64,000 nucleotides of DNA from Streptomyces sp. NRRL S-337. GTDB lineage: Bacteria; Actinomycetota; Actinomycetes; Streptomycetales; Streptomycetaceae. Where the stretch lies: NCBI RefSeq assembly GCF_000720175.1, contig NZ_JOIX01000018.1, positions 151,458 to 215,457 of the forward strand. The letters are read 5' to 3'. The translations under genes were made by a program, and so were the position numbers. Positions 45,156 through 53,490 of the stretch are shown piece after piece (within the stretch, counting starts at the first letter, position 1; every line of letters starts with the position of its first letter). Below the pieces are notes generated by a model. It was not told the DNA's origin. It ran no database searches and saw only the letters and a program-made list of their open reading frames with translations.

Positions 45156-45265
45156 AAGGCGACGTACGCGCGCCCGAGCCCCCGTAAGCTCCCCGGAATT
45201 CGCTCCGGGCGGCCAGGCGCACCCTGGACGGCCAGCGGCGGTCAGGACGGCAGCTGCGGACCGGT

Positions 45266-45667
45266 TCAGCCGCGGTGGCCGCGACCGCCGCGCCGCGAGC
45301 CGGTGACGATGTTGCCCGACGGGCCGTCGCGCTCGGCGCGCTCCTGGTCTTCCTTCTCTTCCTGCTCCTTCTGCCAGGCTGCGAACTTCTCGCGCGATTC
45401 CTCGCGCTCGGCCATGGTCTGGTCCTCCGCGGCCCGCCGCATCTCGGTCAGCCGGTCACCGATGGCATCCATGTAGCCCGGCGTCTGGATGGCGTCCTTC
45501 ATGCCGATGCGGCCGGACAGCACCTCCTGGGCCATCTCCTGGAGCTTGCCGCCGACGTTGGGGTTCTCCGCGAGGACCTTCAGTGCCTTCCGCAGCCGGT
45601 GCGCCTGCTCCGGATCCTGGGCGACGTCCATCAGGTCCTCGTCCTGGATCTGCCGCTCGTTGCTCAT
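45266..45667 (-). CDS. Charged helical hypothetical protein of the ESX locus
   Basis: A 133-residue protein from ATG 45667 (MSNERQIQDEDLMDVAQDPE), chosen over an upstream in-frame start at 45886 that has no ribosome-binding site. It is helical, Glu/Gln/Lys-rich in the C-terminal half (AAWQKEQEEKEDQERAERD) and ends in a Gly/Arg tail. It has no membrane helix or WXG turn and looks cytoplasmic. It is divergent from a WXG-like gene pair, sharing the 237-base region before 45905, so joint regulation is likely. The function is unknown. Confidence 0.78.
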   Translation of the reverse strand: MSNERQIQDEDLMDVAQDPEQAHRLRKALKVLAENPNVGGKLQEMAQEVLSGRIGMKDAIQTPGYMDAIGDRLTEMRRAAEDQTMAEREESREKFAAWQKEQEEKEDQERAERDGPSGNIVTGSRRGGRGHRG

Positions 45668-45904
45668 CTCTGCCCCCTTGACGTGATGGCACAGCAACCA
45701 CACGTGCTGCACCGGCGTCCAGAGTCTAATGACGGATGTGAACGCGTCGTCAAGGCGGGGGTTGTCGGTATTGCCGCATATTGCTCCGTATCCATTCCGC
45801 GGCCGGGCGGCCGGCCGATCAACAGTGGGCTTCGGTGCTATTGCGGGTGTGCTAGACCTGAGGCGATGTTGGCAGGCAGCTGTCATTCAATTCGGGGAGA
45901 AATG

Positions 45905-46231
45905 ATGTCCGACGAAGTCCGGCTCAGTACGGAGGAGTTGCACACGCTCGGTGCCTCCTTCGGGATACGCGCGGAAGAACTGAGCCGGCAGTTGGCCGCA
46001 TTCAGACGGCGGGCCGATGCCGAGGCGCTGCGGGACGGATTCGGCAGCGACGAGGCGGCCCGGCCGTTCCGCGAGCTGTACGAGCAGGCCGAGCACGCCC
46101 TGGTCCAGCTGCAGGAACGGCTCGCCGAGGTCAGCAGCGGCATCAAGGAGACCGTCGCCAACACCGAGGCGGCCGAGGACGAGCTGGTCGACACCCTGCG
46201 GAGCGTCGAGAAGATGCGGAGCGCCAAGTGA
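45905..46231 (+). CDS. WXG100-like protein (no Trp at turn)
   Basis: A 108-residue helical protein. ATG 45905 is preferred over the adjacent ATG 45902 because GGGGAG lies at a better distance. It shows a helix-turn-helix pattern with RDGFGSDEAARPFRELYEQA; the Trp of WXG is replaced by Phe-Gly-Ser, as in many non-canonical partners. It ends at TGA overlapping the GTG of the next gene by four bases, so the two are cotranslated and may form a heterodimer. Confidence 0.8.
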   Translation: MSDEVRLSTEELHTLGASFGIRAEELSRQLAAFRRRADAEALRDGFGSDEAARPFRELYEQAEHALVQLQERLAEVSSGIKETVANTEAAEDELVDTLRSVEKMRSAK

Positions 46232-46971
46232 GCGGACGACGCAACCCCGAGGCACTGCACGAAGCGGCGGCCGGCTGGCGGGAGATGGGCAGGCACCTCG
46301 ACGGCATGGTCCGCGACCTGGACCGGCATGTCGGTACCGCGGCCGCGGCCAACTGGCACGGCCCGGCGGGCGAGGCGTTCGCCGCGGAGTGGCACCGCCT
46401 CAAGCGGTCCGTCGACGAGGCGCTGCCGGCCTTCGAACTGGCCGCGGCCGACCTGGAGAACGCCGCCGCGCAGCACCCCGACGACGACAAGGACGACAAG
46501 GACGACCAGGACCACGGCGCCCCGCAGGCGCACAGCGCCTCGGGCGGCGGCCAGGGATCGTCCGGCCCCCAGGTCGCCTACGGCTTCATGGCGCTCGGCC
46601 AGCTCGCCAACGGCCTCGGCGGCGCGTTCGGCAAGCGCGGCGGCAAGGGCGGCGGCCAGAGCTCGGTCCCGCAGGTGACGCACACCTGGGAGACCTCCAC
46701 GGCCGCCCACGGGCCGGACCCGTTCGGACCGGCCCGGGACGGCGAGGCCGCGACCCGCGGCGGCGAGGGCCTCGCCAAGGGCGTACGGACCCGGCCGGCC
46801 GACCCGGAGCCGGCACCGGGCGCGGAACGCGACCCCAAGGCCACGCCGGCCACCTCCGCCGGCTCCGCCACCTCGGGCGCGTCCGGCAAGAAGGACGCAC
46901 CGGCCGCGGCGGAGAAGAAGCCCGCGGAACCGGCCGCCCCGGACACCACCCAGCACGGCGCGTTCGGCTGA
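46228..46971 (+). CDS. WXG100-domain protein with disordered tail
   Basis: A 247-residue protein from GTG 46228. About residues 1-95 are a WXG100 hairpin with the turn NWHGPAGEAFAAEW (W43). The remainder is acidic then Gly/Ala/Pro/Lys-rich and disordered, ending in TTQHGAFG. It is coupled to the preceding WXG-like gene by a 4-base overlap, the usual arrangement of heterodimeric ESX substrates. Just downstream lies a terminator convergent with eccC. It is likely a secreted substrate, based on context. Confidence 0.85.
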   Translation: MSGRRNPEALHEAAAGWREMGRHLDGMVRDLDRHVGTAAAANWHGPAGEAFAAEWHRLKRSVDEALPAFELAAADLENAAAQHPDDDKDDKDDQDHGAPQAHSASGGGQGSSGPQVAYGFMALGQLANGLGGAFGKRGGKGGGQSSVPQVTHTWETSTAAHGPDPFGPARDGEAATRGGEGLAKGVRTRPADPEPAPGAERDPKATPATSAGSATSGASGKKDAPAAAEKKPAEPAAPDTTQHGAFG

Positions 46972-47022
46972 GCGACGGGCCGCGCCGCCCGCGGCGGTCC
47001 GGCCCAGGTGCAGCACATGAGA

Positions 47023-47067
47023 AACGGCGGTGGGGCGCCCCTCCTTCAGGGACGCCCCACCGCCGTT
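47023..47067. terminator. Hairpin between convergent WXG pair and eccC
   Basis: AACGGCGGTGGGGCG pairs perfectly with CGCCCCACCGCCGTT (15 bp) around a 15-base loop, with stops at 46971 and 47082. It probably terminates both strands. Confidence 0.85.
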
Positions 47068-47081
47068 GCCGTGCTCGCCGG

Positions 47082-50000
47082 TTACCCGCTGTGGGCCGGC
47101 AGCCAGCCCGTCTGGACCAGCTGCGCACCACGCTTGCGCGTGATGAACGTGGCCCGGCCGGGCGTCAGCTGCTGACCCTTGATGTTGCCCATCAGCGGGC
47201 CCTCCGCCGGGTCGGCCGACAGGATCAGACCCTGCGCGCCGAGCTCCTTCGTACGCTGCATCACGGGCTCGAACGACGACCGTCCGGCGCCCGAGGAGCT
47301 GCGCGCGATGATCAGGCGCAGACCCAGGTCACGGGCGAACGGCAGGTACTCCAGCAACGGCTGCAGCGGGTTGCCGCTGCTGGTCGCCACCAGGTCGTAG
47401 TCGTCCACGATCACGAACGCGTCCGGCAGGTCGTACCAGCTGCGGTTGCGCAGCTGCTCCGGCGTGACGTCCGGCCCGGGCATCCGGCGGCCCAGCGAAC
47501 CCGCCAGTCCGCTGATGACCTCCTGCAGCTGCGGGCCCGCGGCGCAGTACTTGTACATGTGGCTCTCGGGGATCTCCCCGAGCAGCGCACGGCGGTAGTC
47601 GGAGACCACCATGAGCGCCTTGTCCGACGGGTAACGCTCGGCGATCTGCTTGGCCAGCAGGCGCAGCAGCGACGACTTTCCGGACTCGCTCTCGCCGTAG
47701 ATGACCAGCAGCGGGTCGGTCTCGAAGTCGATGAACGCCGGCGACAGCGTGGTCTCGTCCACACCGATCGCGATGCCGTGCTCCGGGTAGTCGCTGCCCT
47801 TGGGCAGGTCGGTGGCGCGCAGCATCGTCGGCAGCATCCGCACCTTGGGGGCGGGCTCGCCCTGCCAGTGCTCCTTGACCGTCGCCACCAGGTTGGCGAT
47901 GCCGTCGCTGATCGTCTCCGGGTCGCTCATGCCGTCCAGGCGCGGCAGCGCCGAGAGGAAGTCGAGCTTCTCCGGGGACAGACCACGGCCCGGCTTGCCC
48001 ATCGGGACGTTCTCCGCGCGCTTGCGGTCGAACTCCGACTCCATCGGGTCACCCAGGCGCAGCTCGACACGGTTGAGGAGCTGGTCGCGCAGGGCCGGAC
48101 GGACCTCGGTGTAACGGGCACCGGCGATGATCAGGTGGACACCGAAACCGAGACCGCGGGCGGCGATGTCCAGGATCACCGGGTCCAGCTGCTCGTAGTC
48201 GGTCTTGAACGTCGCCCAGCCGTCGATGACGAGGAAGACGTCGCCCCACTTCTCACCGGGGAAGGCGCCCGCGGCCCGCCGCTGGCGGTAGGTCGCGATC
48301 GAGTCGATGTTGTTCTGCCGGAAGAACTCCTCGCGCTCGTTGAGGATGCCCACGACCTCGGCGACCGTACGGCGGACCTTCTCCGCGTCCAGACGCGAGG
48401 CGACCCCGCCGACGTGCGGCAGGTCCTCCATCGTGAGCATGCCGCCACCACCGAAGTCGAGGCAGTAGAACTGCACCTCGCCCGGGGTGTGGGTGAGCGC
48501 GAACGCCGCGATGGCGGAACGGATCAGGGTCGACTTGCCGGACTGCGGACCACCGACGACCAGGCCGTGACCGGCACCGGCCGAGAAGTCCAGGTACATC
48601 ACGTCACGCCGCTGCTCGAACGGCTTGTCCACCAGCGCGACCGGCACCACGAGCTTGCCCAGCGCGGTGTACTCCGCCGCGTGCACGCCCCGCTCGGGCG
48701 TGACCGCGAGCGCCGGCAGCAGCTGGTTGACGGTCGGCGCCTCCTCCAGTGGGGGCAGCCACACCTGGTGCGCCGGCGGGCCCTGGCCCTGCATCCGCTG
48801 GACCATGACGTCCAGCACGGTGTCGGCGAGCGCGTCGTCGATCTCCGGCTCCGTCGCCTCGACGACGGGCTCCTCGATGATCTGCTCGATGACCGGGGCC
48901 GCGGTGAACGGCACCGGCAACCGCATCGACCGGCCGCCGCTGCCGCCCCGGCCGCCGCCGCCCGGACCGCGGTAGGTACCGGACACATACGCGGCCTTGA
49001 ACTGCACCATCGTCTCGGTGTCGTACTTCAGGATGCCGGAACCGGGGACGTTCGGCAGGTGGTAGGCGTCCGGCACACCGATCGCGGTCCGCGACTCGGC
49101 CGCGGAGAACGTCCGCAGACCCAGCCGGTAGGACAGGAAGGTGTCCAGACCGCGCAGCTTGCCCTCTTCCAGACGCTGCGAGGCGAGCAGCATGTGCACA
49201 CCCATCGAACGGCCGATACGGCCGATCTGGATGAACATCTCGATGAAGTCGGGCTTGGCGGCGAGCAGCTCGGAGAACTCGTCGATGATCATCACCAGCG
49301 AGGGCAGCGGATCCAGCGGGGCACCCGCGGCACGCGCCTTCTCGTAGTCGGTGATGTTGGCGTAGTTGCCCGCGGAGCGCAGCAGCTCCTGGCGCCGCTG
49401 GAGTTCACCGGTGATCGAGTCGCGCATGCGGTCGATCAGCGTGACGTCCTCACCGAGGTTGGTGATGACCGCCGCGACGTGCGGCATGTCCGACATACCG
49501 GTGAAGGTGGCGCCACCCTTGAAGTCCGCGAGGATGAAGTTCAGCGTCTCGGAGGAGTGCGTGACCGCGAGGGCGAGCACCAGGGTGCGCAGCACCTCGG
49601 ACTTACCGGAACCGGTCGCACCGACACACAGGCCGTGCGGGCCCATGCCCTGCTGCGAGGCTTCCTTGATGTCCAGCATGACCGGCTGGCCGTCGCGGTC
49701 CACACCGATCGGGACGCGCAGCCGCTCGGCCAGCGTCCGCGGCCGCCAGGTGCGCGACACGTCCAGGGACCCGGCGTCGCCGATGTTGAGCAGGTCGGTG
49801 AAGTCCAGGGCGGACAGCAGCGGTTCCTCGCCGTCGGCACCGGAGCCCGCCCGCAGCGGGGCCAGCTGGCGCGCCAGCGCCTCCGATTCGGCGATCGAGA
49901 GGGTGTCGCAGACACCGTGGTAGACCGCGCCGCTGGCCGACTCCAGCACCAGCTTGCCCGGCCACACCTGGACGGCCAGACCACCGCGGATCTCGTCCAG

Positions 50001-51038
50001 GTCGCCCGGGACGACCTCGATGATGGTGACGCCCTGCAGGCCCTCGGCCCCGGCGATCACCGAGTCCATCGGCACCTCGCCGCCGTCCAGCACGATCACC
50101 ACGTGCGGGGTGTCGGTGACCGGGGTGCCCTGCGGGTTGAACCGCCCGCGGCCCTCCAGCTCGTCCGCCAGCAGCTCCTCGACCTCGCCGAGGTCACCGA
50201 CGACCAGCCGGCGGCTGCCCGCGCCGTCCGTGGTCTTGTCCTGCACCTGCGGCAGCCACTTCGTCCACTCCCACTCCGCCTGCGCACCGGGCGCGGCGAC
50301 GACGGCCACGACCAGGTCCTCGGGGGAGTGCAGGGTACACAGCTGGGAAATGATGGCGCGGGCCGAGCCGTAGACGGTGTCCGGGTCACCGGAGACGGTC
50401 AGGTGGTAGAAGGCGCGCAGCGAGACCGCGAGCGGCAGGTTGTCCAACTGCCCGTGCTTGTCGAGGAATTCCTTCATCGCATGCGCGGTGAGCGGCTCCA
50501 GCTCGTCGACCGGAGCGGTCTCCGGAGCCCTCAGCGGGGTGGCCAGCTGCTGCGGCCCGAGCCCGAGACGCACCTGCCCGAAGTCCGGATCGGTCGCCCG
50601 CCGTTCCCAGACGCGTTTGCCCTCCGCGACGATCGACCACAACTGGCTCGGATCGGGGTGGGTGAAAAGCTGTGCATCCCGCTGCTTACGCGCGGTACGC
50701 CGTACCTCTTTCCGCTTCTGCGCAAGGTACTTGAGGTAATCCTGGCGCTCCTGGACCATTTGTCCCGAAGGGCCTTGCCGCGCCTTGACGATCTGCATGA
50801 TCGCCATTGCCAACGTGGACGCCACCATAAAGCCACCCATGATTTTCATGAACGGCTGGTTGCCCATGAACAGGAATCCCGCGGAGGACGCCATACCCAT
50901 CATGGGCATAAACGTCATGAAGAGGTTCTCCTGCTCACCTTCGCGGGGCAGCTCAGGCGGAGCCTCAAGTGTCACCTCCTCCGAGGGGACTTCAGGTGGC
51001 AGCGCGCGGGGCGGGCGCTTGACGATGACAACGCTCAC
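47082..51038 (-). CDS. eccC: Type VII secretion ATPase EccC (fused, three ATPase domains)
   Basis: A 1318-residue FtsK/SpoIIIE-type motor that recognises substrates and drives export. GTG 51038 begins VSVVIVKRPPRALPP, the family start. Two membrane helices near the N-terminus (FMTFMPMMGMASSAGFLFM and IMGGFMVASTLAMAI) are followed by three ATPase domains with Walker A loops GATGSGKS (about 472), GGPQSGKS (about 829) and GESESGKS (about 1116). Walker B strands are LVMIIDEFSE, VFLVIDGWATF and AFVIVDDYDLV; only the first has the Asp-Glu pair, so domain 1 should be the main motor, as in other EccC. It is divergent from eccD, and convergent with the WXG pair whose proteins it probably exports. Confidence 0.97.
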   Translation of the reverse strand: MSVVIVKRPPRALPPEVPSEEVTLEAPPELPREGEQENLFMTFMPMMGMASSAGFLFMGNQPFMKIMGGFMVASTLAMAIMQIVKARQGPSGQMVQERQDYLKYLAQKRKEVRRTARKQRDAQLFTHPDPSQLWSIVAEGKRVWERRATDPDFGQVRLGLGPQQLATPLRAPETAPVDELEPLTAHAMKEFLDKHGQLDNLPLAVSLRAFYHLTVSGDPDTVYGSARAIISQLCTLHSPEDLVVAVVAAPGAQAEWEWTKWLPQVQDKTTDGAGSRRLVVGDLGEVEELLADELEGRGRFNPQGTPVTDTPHVVIVLDGGEVPMDSVIAGAEGLQGVTIIEVVPGDLDEIRGGLAVQVWPGKLVLESASGAVYHGVCDTLSIAESEALARQLAPLRAGSGADGEEPLLSALDFTDLLNIGDAGSLDVSRTWRPRTLAERLRVPIGVDRDGQPVMLDIKEASQQGMGPHGLCVGATGSGKSEVLRTLVLALAVTHSSETLNFILADFKGGATFTGMSDMPHVAAVITNLGEDVTLIDRMRDSITGELQRRQELLRSAGNYANITDYEKARAAGAPLDPLPSLVMIIDEFSELLAAKPDFIEMFIQIGRIGRSMGVHMLLASQRLEEGKLRGLDTFLSYRLGLRTFSAAESRTAIGVPDAYHLPNVPGSGILKYDTETMVQFKAAYVSGTYRGPGGGGRGGSGGRSMRLPVPFTAAPVIEQIIEEPVVEATEPEIDDALADTVLDVMVQRMQGQGPPAHQVWLPPLEEAPTVNQLLPALAVTPERGVHAAEYTALGKLVVPVALVDKPFEQRRDVMYLDFSAGAGHGLVVGGPQSGKSTLIRSAIAAFALTHTPGEVQFYCLDFGGGGMLTMEDLPHVGGVASRLDAEKVRRTVAEVVGILNEREEFFRQNNIDSIATYRQRRAAGAFPGEKWGDVFLVIDGWATFKTDYEQLDPVILDIAARGLGFGVHLIIAGARYTEVRPALRDQLLNRVELRLGDPMESEFDRKRAENVPMGKPGRGLSPEKLDFLSALPRLDGMSDPETISDGIANLVATVKEHWQGEPAPKVRMLPTMLRATDLPKGSDYPEHGIAIGVDETTLSPAFIDFETDPLLVIYGESESGKSSLLRLLAKQIAERYPSDKALMVVSDYRRALLGEIPESHMYKYCAAGPQLQEVISGLAGSLGRRMPGPDVTPEQLRNRSWYDLPDAFVIVDDYDLVATSSGNPLQPLLEYLPFARDLGLRLIIARSSSGAGRSSFEPVMQRTKELGAQGLILSADPAEGPLMGNIKGQQLTPGRATFITRKRGAQLVQTGWLPAHSG

Positions 51039-51293
51039 CGAGGCATCAGTCCTTCATGCATCTCGCAGTCTCGGACCGCCCCCGTTGGATTCGACGGTCC
51101 CCCCGAGCCAAGTCCTTGGCCCGAACCAGGCGTTGATCCTACTGTTAAGCGTCAAGTCGCGGGGTGGGTGGGGCGGTCGCCGAATTGGACGGTACGCTGA
51201 CGCCTCGCGAGCGTGCCACGGCCCCGCAGAGACGGCTCTATATATACGGCGCGCGAAGCGACAAAACGCCCAACGGATAGGGGGAACCGCCAG
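51039..51293. promoter_or_regulatory. Divergent promoter region between eccC and eccD
   Basis: These 255 bases must contain both promoters. TACGCT at 51193-51198 and an AT-rich TATATATAC at about 51240 are possible -10 elements for eccD, but no matching -35 was found, so the boxes are unsettled. The eccD ribosome-binding site is GGGGAACC at 51281-51288. Confidence 0.45.
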
Positions 51294-52757
51294 GTGAGCA
51301 CGAGCACTGGCACCGGCTTTTGCCGGGTCACGGTCGCCGCGCCCGATGCACGGATCGACGTGGCACTGCCGGAGGACGTCGCACTCGTCGACATTTACCC
51401 GGAGATCCTGCGGCTCTCCGGGCAGTCCCAGGCGGAGGGTGCGCCGACCGGCTATCACCTCGTACGCCGCGACGGAACGGTCCTCGACGCCGGGCAGTCG
51501 CTCGCGCAACAGCAGATCCTCGACGGCGACCTCCTGCTCCTGAAGCCGTTCGCCGAATCGCTGCCGCTCCCGGTCTTCGACGACGTCTCCGACGCGGTCG
51601 CCTCCGCGGTCAAGCGCAACCGCAGCCGCTGGAGCGACGACCTCATGCACACCCTCGGCCTCAGCGCCGGTGTGCTGCTGCTCGTCATGATGGCGTTCGC
51701 GCTGTGGTTCTCGAACCCGATGAACCGCGACATGCACCGCCTGCCCGGCATCATCGCCGGCGTCGTCGGCATCGTCCTGGTCGCCCTCGCCGGCGTCCGG
51801 GCCCGGGTCTACGACGACCACGGCTCCTCCATCGCCCTGGGCCTGTCCGCGCTGCCGCACCTGCTGATCGCCGGCTCCGGCATCTTCCCGGTCGAAGACG
51901 GCGCCGGCCCCGGCCGGCTGCACCTCCTCGTCGGCTGCGTGACCGTACTCATCGCGTCCGTCCTGCTGGTGGTGCTGCTGCCGCGCGGCGACGCCCCGTT
52001 CGTCGCGGCCGCCTTCCTCTCCGCCATCGGCACCCTCGCGGTCTTCGCCGCGATCCTCACCGACGCCCAGGGCCGCGAGGTCGCCGCCGTCACCGCCGTC
52101 GTCGCCATCGCCATGGTCGCCTGGCTCCCCGGCCTCTCCGCCCGCTTCGCCCGGCTGCCCATCGGCTACCGCTCCCCGGACCAGATCGCCAAGGGCTCCC
52201 TGGACAACGGCGGCGAGACCGAGTCCGTCGACTTCATCAAGATCGGCAACCAGGCCAAGCGCGGCCACGAACTGCTGCTCGGCCTTGTCGCCGGCTGCTC
52301 CGCCCTCGTCGTCGGCTCCGCCGGTGTCGTCCTCGGCTTCTCCGACAACATGTGGGCCCAGCTGCTCGCCCTGGCCGCCGGCATCACGATCATGCTCCGC
52401 GCCCGGCTCTTCGACTACACCGCGCAGGTCGCCTGCCTGACCATCGCCGGCATCCTGACCATCGTCCTGCTCATCCTGGGCATCGCGCTGCACCCGCCGC
52501 AGGACATCTTCGTCGACCTCCTGCAGTACCAGGACGCCGGACCGCTCAACATCCGCACCGTCTGGTTCTCCAGCAGCATCGCGGTCGGCGCGGCCGTCCT
52601 CGTCGGCGTCGGCCTGGTCGTCCCCCGCAAGGGCGTCACCCCCTTCTGGGGCCGGATCTTCGACATCTTCGACGGTCTCGTGCTGCTCTCCCTGGTGCCG
52701 CTGTGCCTGGCGGTCCTCGACGTCTACAACACCGTGCGCGGCCTCACCGGCAACTAG
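51294..52757 (+). CDS. eccD: Type VII secretion integral membrane protein EccD
   Basis: A 487-residue protein from GTG 51294, with a longer in-frame reading rejected because it covers the promoter. Residues about 7-90 form the ubiquitin-like (YukD) domain (FCRVTVAAPDARIDVALPED, then DGDLLLLKPF). About eleven membrane segments follow from residue 120, for example TLGLSAGVLLLVMMAFALWF, GVVGIVLVALAGVRA and IAVGAAVLVGVGLVVP. EccD dimers form the inner-membrane channel of the ESX complex. It is separated by a strong terminator from rpsO and stands alone as a unit. Confidence 0.96.
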   Translation: MSTSTGTGFCRVTVAAPDARIDVALPEDVALVDIYPEILRLSGQSQAEGAPTGYHLVRRDGTVLDAGQSLAQQQILDGDLLLLKPFAESLPLPVFDDVSDAVASAVKRNRSRWSDDLMHTLGLSAGVLLLVMMAFALWFSNPMNRDMHRLPGIIAGVVGIVLVALAGVRARVYDDHGSSIALGLSALPHLLIAGSGIFPVEDGAGPGRLHLLVGCVTVLIASVLLVVLLPRGDAPFVAAAFLSAIGTLAVFAAILTDAQGREVAAVTAVVAIAMVAWLPGLSARFARLPIGYRSPDQIAKGSLDNGGETESVDFIKIGNQAKRGHELLLGLVAGCSALVVGSAGVVLGFSDNMWAQLLALAAGITIMLRARLFDYTAQVACLTIAGILTIVLLILGIALHPPQDIFVDLLQYQDAGPLNIRTVWFSSSIAVGAAVLVGVGLVVPRKGVTPFWGRIFDIFDGLVLLSLVPLCLAVLDVYNTVRGLTGN

Positions 52758-52773
52758 CACGGCCCCCGCTTAC

Positions 52774-52813
52774 GAAAACGGCCCCCCGACCACCCGGTCG
52801 GGGGGCCGTTTTC
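52774..52813 (+). terminator. Terminator of eccD
   Basis: GAAAACGGCCCCCCGACC pairs exactly with GGTCGGGGGGCCGTTTTC around the 4-base loop ACCC, with TTTT in the right arm. It is a canonical strong terminator closing the ESX region. Confidence 0.93.
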
Positions 52814-52826
52814 CAGCTGGTACGCT
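52798..52826 (+). promoter_or_regulatory. Weak candidate promoter of rpsO
   Basis: TACGCT at 52821-52826 resembles a -10 box; the 17-18-base-distant upstream position falls in the right arm of the eccD terminator (TCGGGG), so the -35 is poor. It is placed 85 bases before rpsO. Confidence 0.3.
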
Positions 52827-52910
52827 GTGTAACGGCCCGGACGAGTCATCCAAGATTCCCTGTGAAGTCAACCAGGGACGCTCACCGGCCGGAACCCTGA
52901 GGAGTACCGC

Positions 52911-53198
52911 GTGTCGCTCGACGCCGCTACGAAGAAGCAGATCATGGCCGAGTTCGCCACCAAGGAGGGTGACACCGGCTCCCCCGAGGTCCAGGTCGCG
53001 ATGCTCTCCCGCCGCATCTCGGACCTGACCGAGCACCTCAAGACCCACAAGCACGACCACCACTCCCGCCGTGGTCTGCTGCTGCTGGTCGGCCAGCGCC
53101 GCCGCCTGCTGCAGTACCTGGCGAAGAAGGACATCACGCGCTTCCGCGCGCTGGTCGAGCGCCTGGGCATCCGCCGCGGCGCGGCGGGCGCCAAGTAA
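52911..53198 (+). CDS. rpsO: 30S ribosomal protein S15
   Basis: A 95-residue small-subunit protein that binds the 16S rRNA central domain. The pattern [20 protein letters not shown] and [20 protein letters not shown] is diagnostic. GTG 52911 has a GAGGAG site. It is followed by a hairpin and pnp, an arrangement conserved from E. coli to Streptomyces. Transcription can continue into pnp. Confidence 0.97.
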   Translation: MSLDAATKKQIMAEFATKEGDTGSPEVQVAMLSRRISDLTEHLKTHKHDHHSRRGLLLLVGQRRRLLQYLAKKDITRFRALVERLGIRRGAAGAK

Positions 53199-53206
53199 GA
53201 CGCCGT

Positions 53207-53241
53207 AAAGGGAGCGGTTCCCACCGGGGGCCGCTCCCTTT
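53207..53241 (+). terminator. Hairpin between rpsO and pnp
   Basis: AAAGGGAGCGG pairs perfectly with CCGCTCCCTTT (11 bp) around a 13-base loop, just after rpsO. In S. coelicolor the rpsO-pnp intergenic hairpin is cut by RNase III (established there); the same role is inferred here, with partial termination possible. Confidence 0.8.
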
Positions 53242-53490
53242 GCCGTACGCACCGGATGTCCGTGCCACCTCATGGTGGACGGAAGCTTTGTACTCTGGTG
53301 CCATATCGCAAAACTGAACGCGGTAGGAGCGCCTCCTGGCCGCCGGTCCTCGGTAGTGGCCCCCGGACGATCCATGCACGGCATGTCGCATCACTCCGGG
53401 TGCTTCGATCGAAGACCGGCCCGCACCGGCGCTCCACCGAGAAGGTCTGCTGCCACACGGGCAGCAGACGCAGACGAGGAGATATTCCTG

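Larger units (their letters stand above)
44672..45265. other. Intergenic region with large inverted repeat and 18-bp repeats
   Basis: There are no genes in these 594 bases. They hold a long inverted repeat (44943-45001), listed below, and an 18-bp tandem array (45030-45155). The right part presumably contains the promoter of the reverse-strand P-loop operon. Confidence 0.6.

Noticed and set aside
46017..51200. A forward frame of more than 1700 codons across the WXG pair and eccC
   Set aside because: It overlaps three well-supported genes, including all of eccC on the other strand, and its composition is that of a frame shadow.
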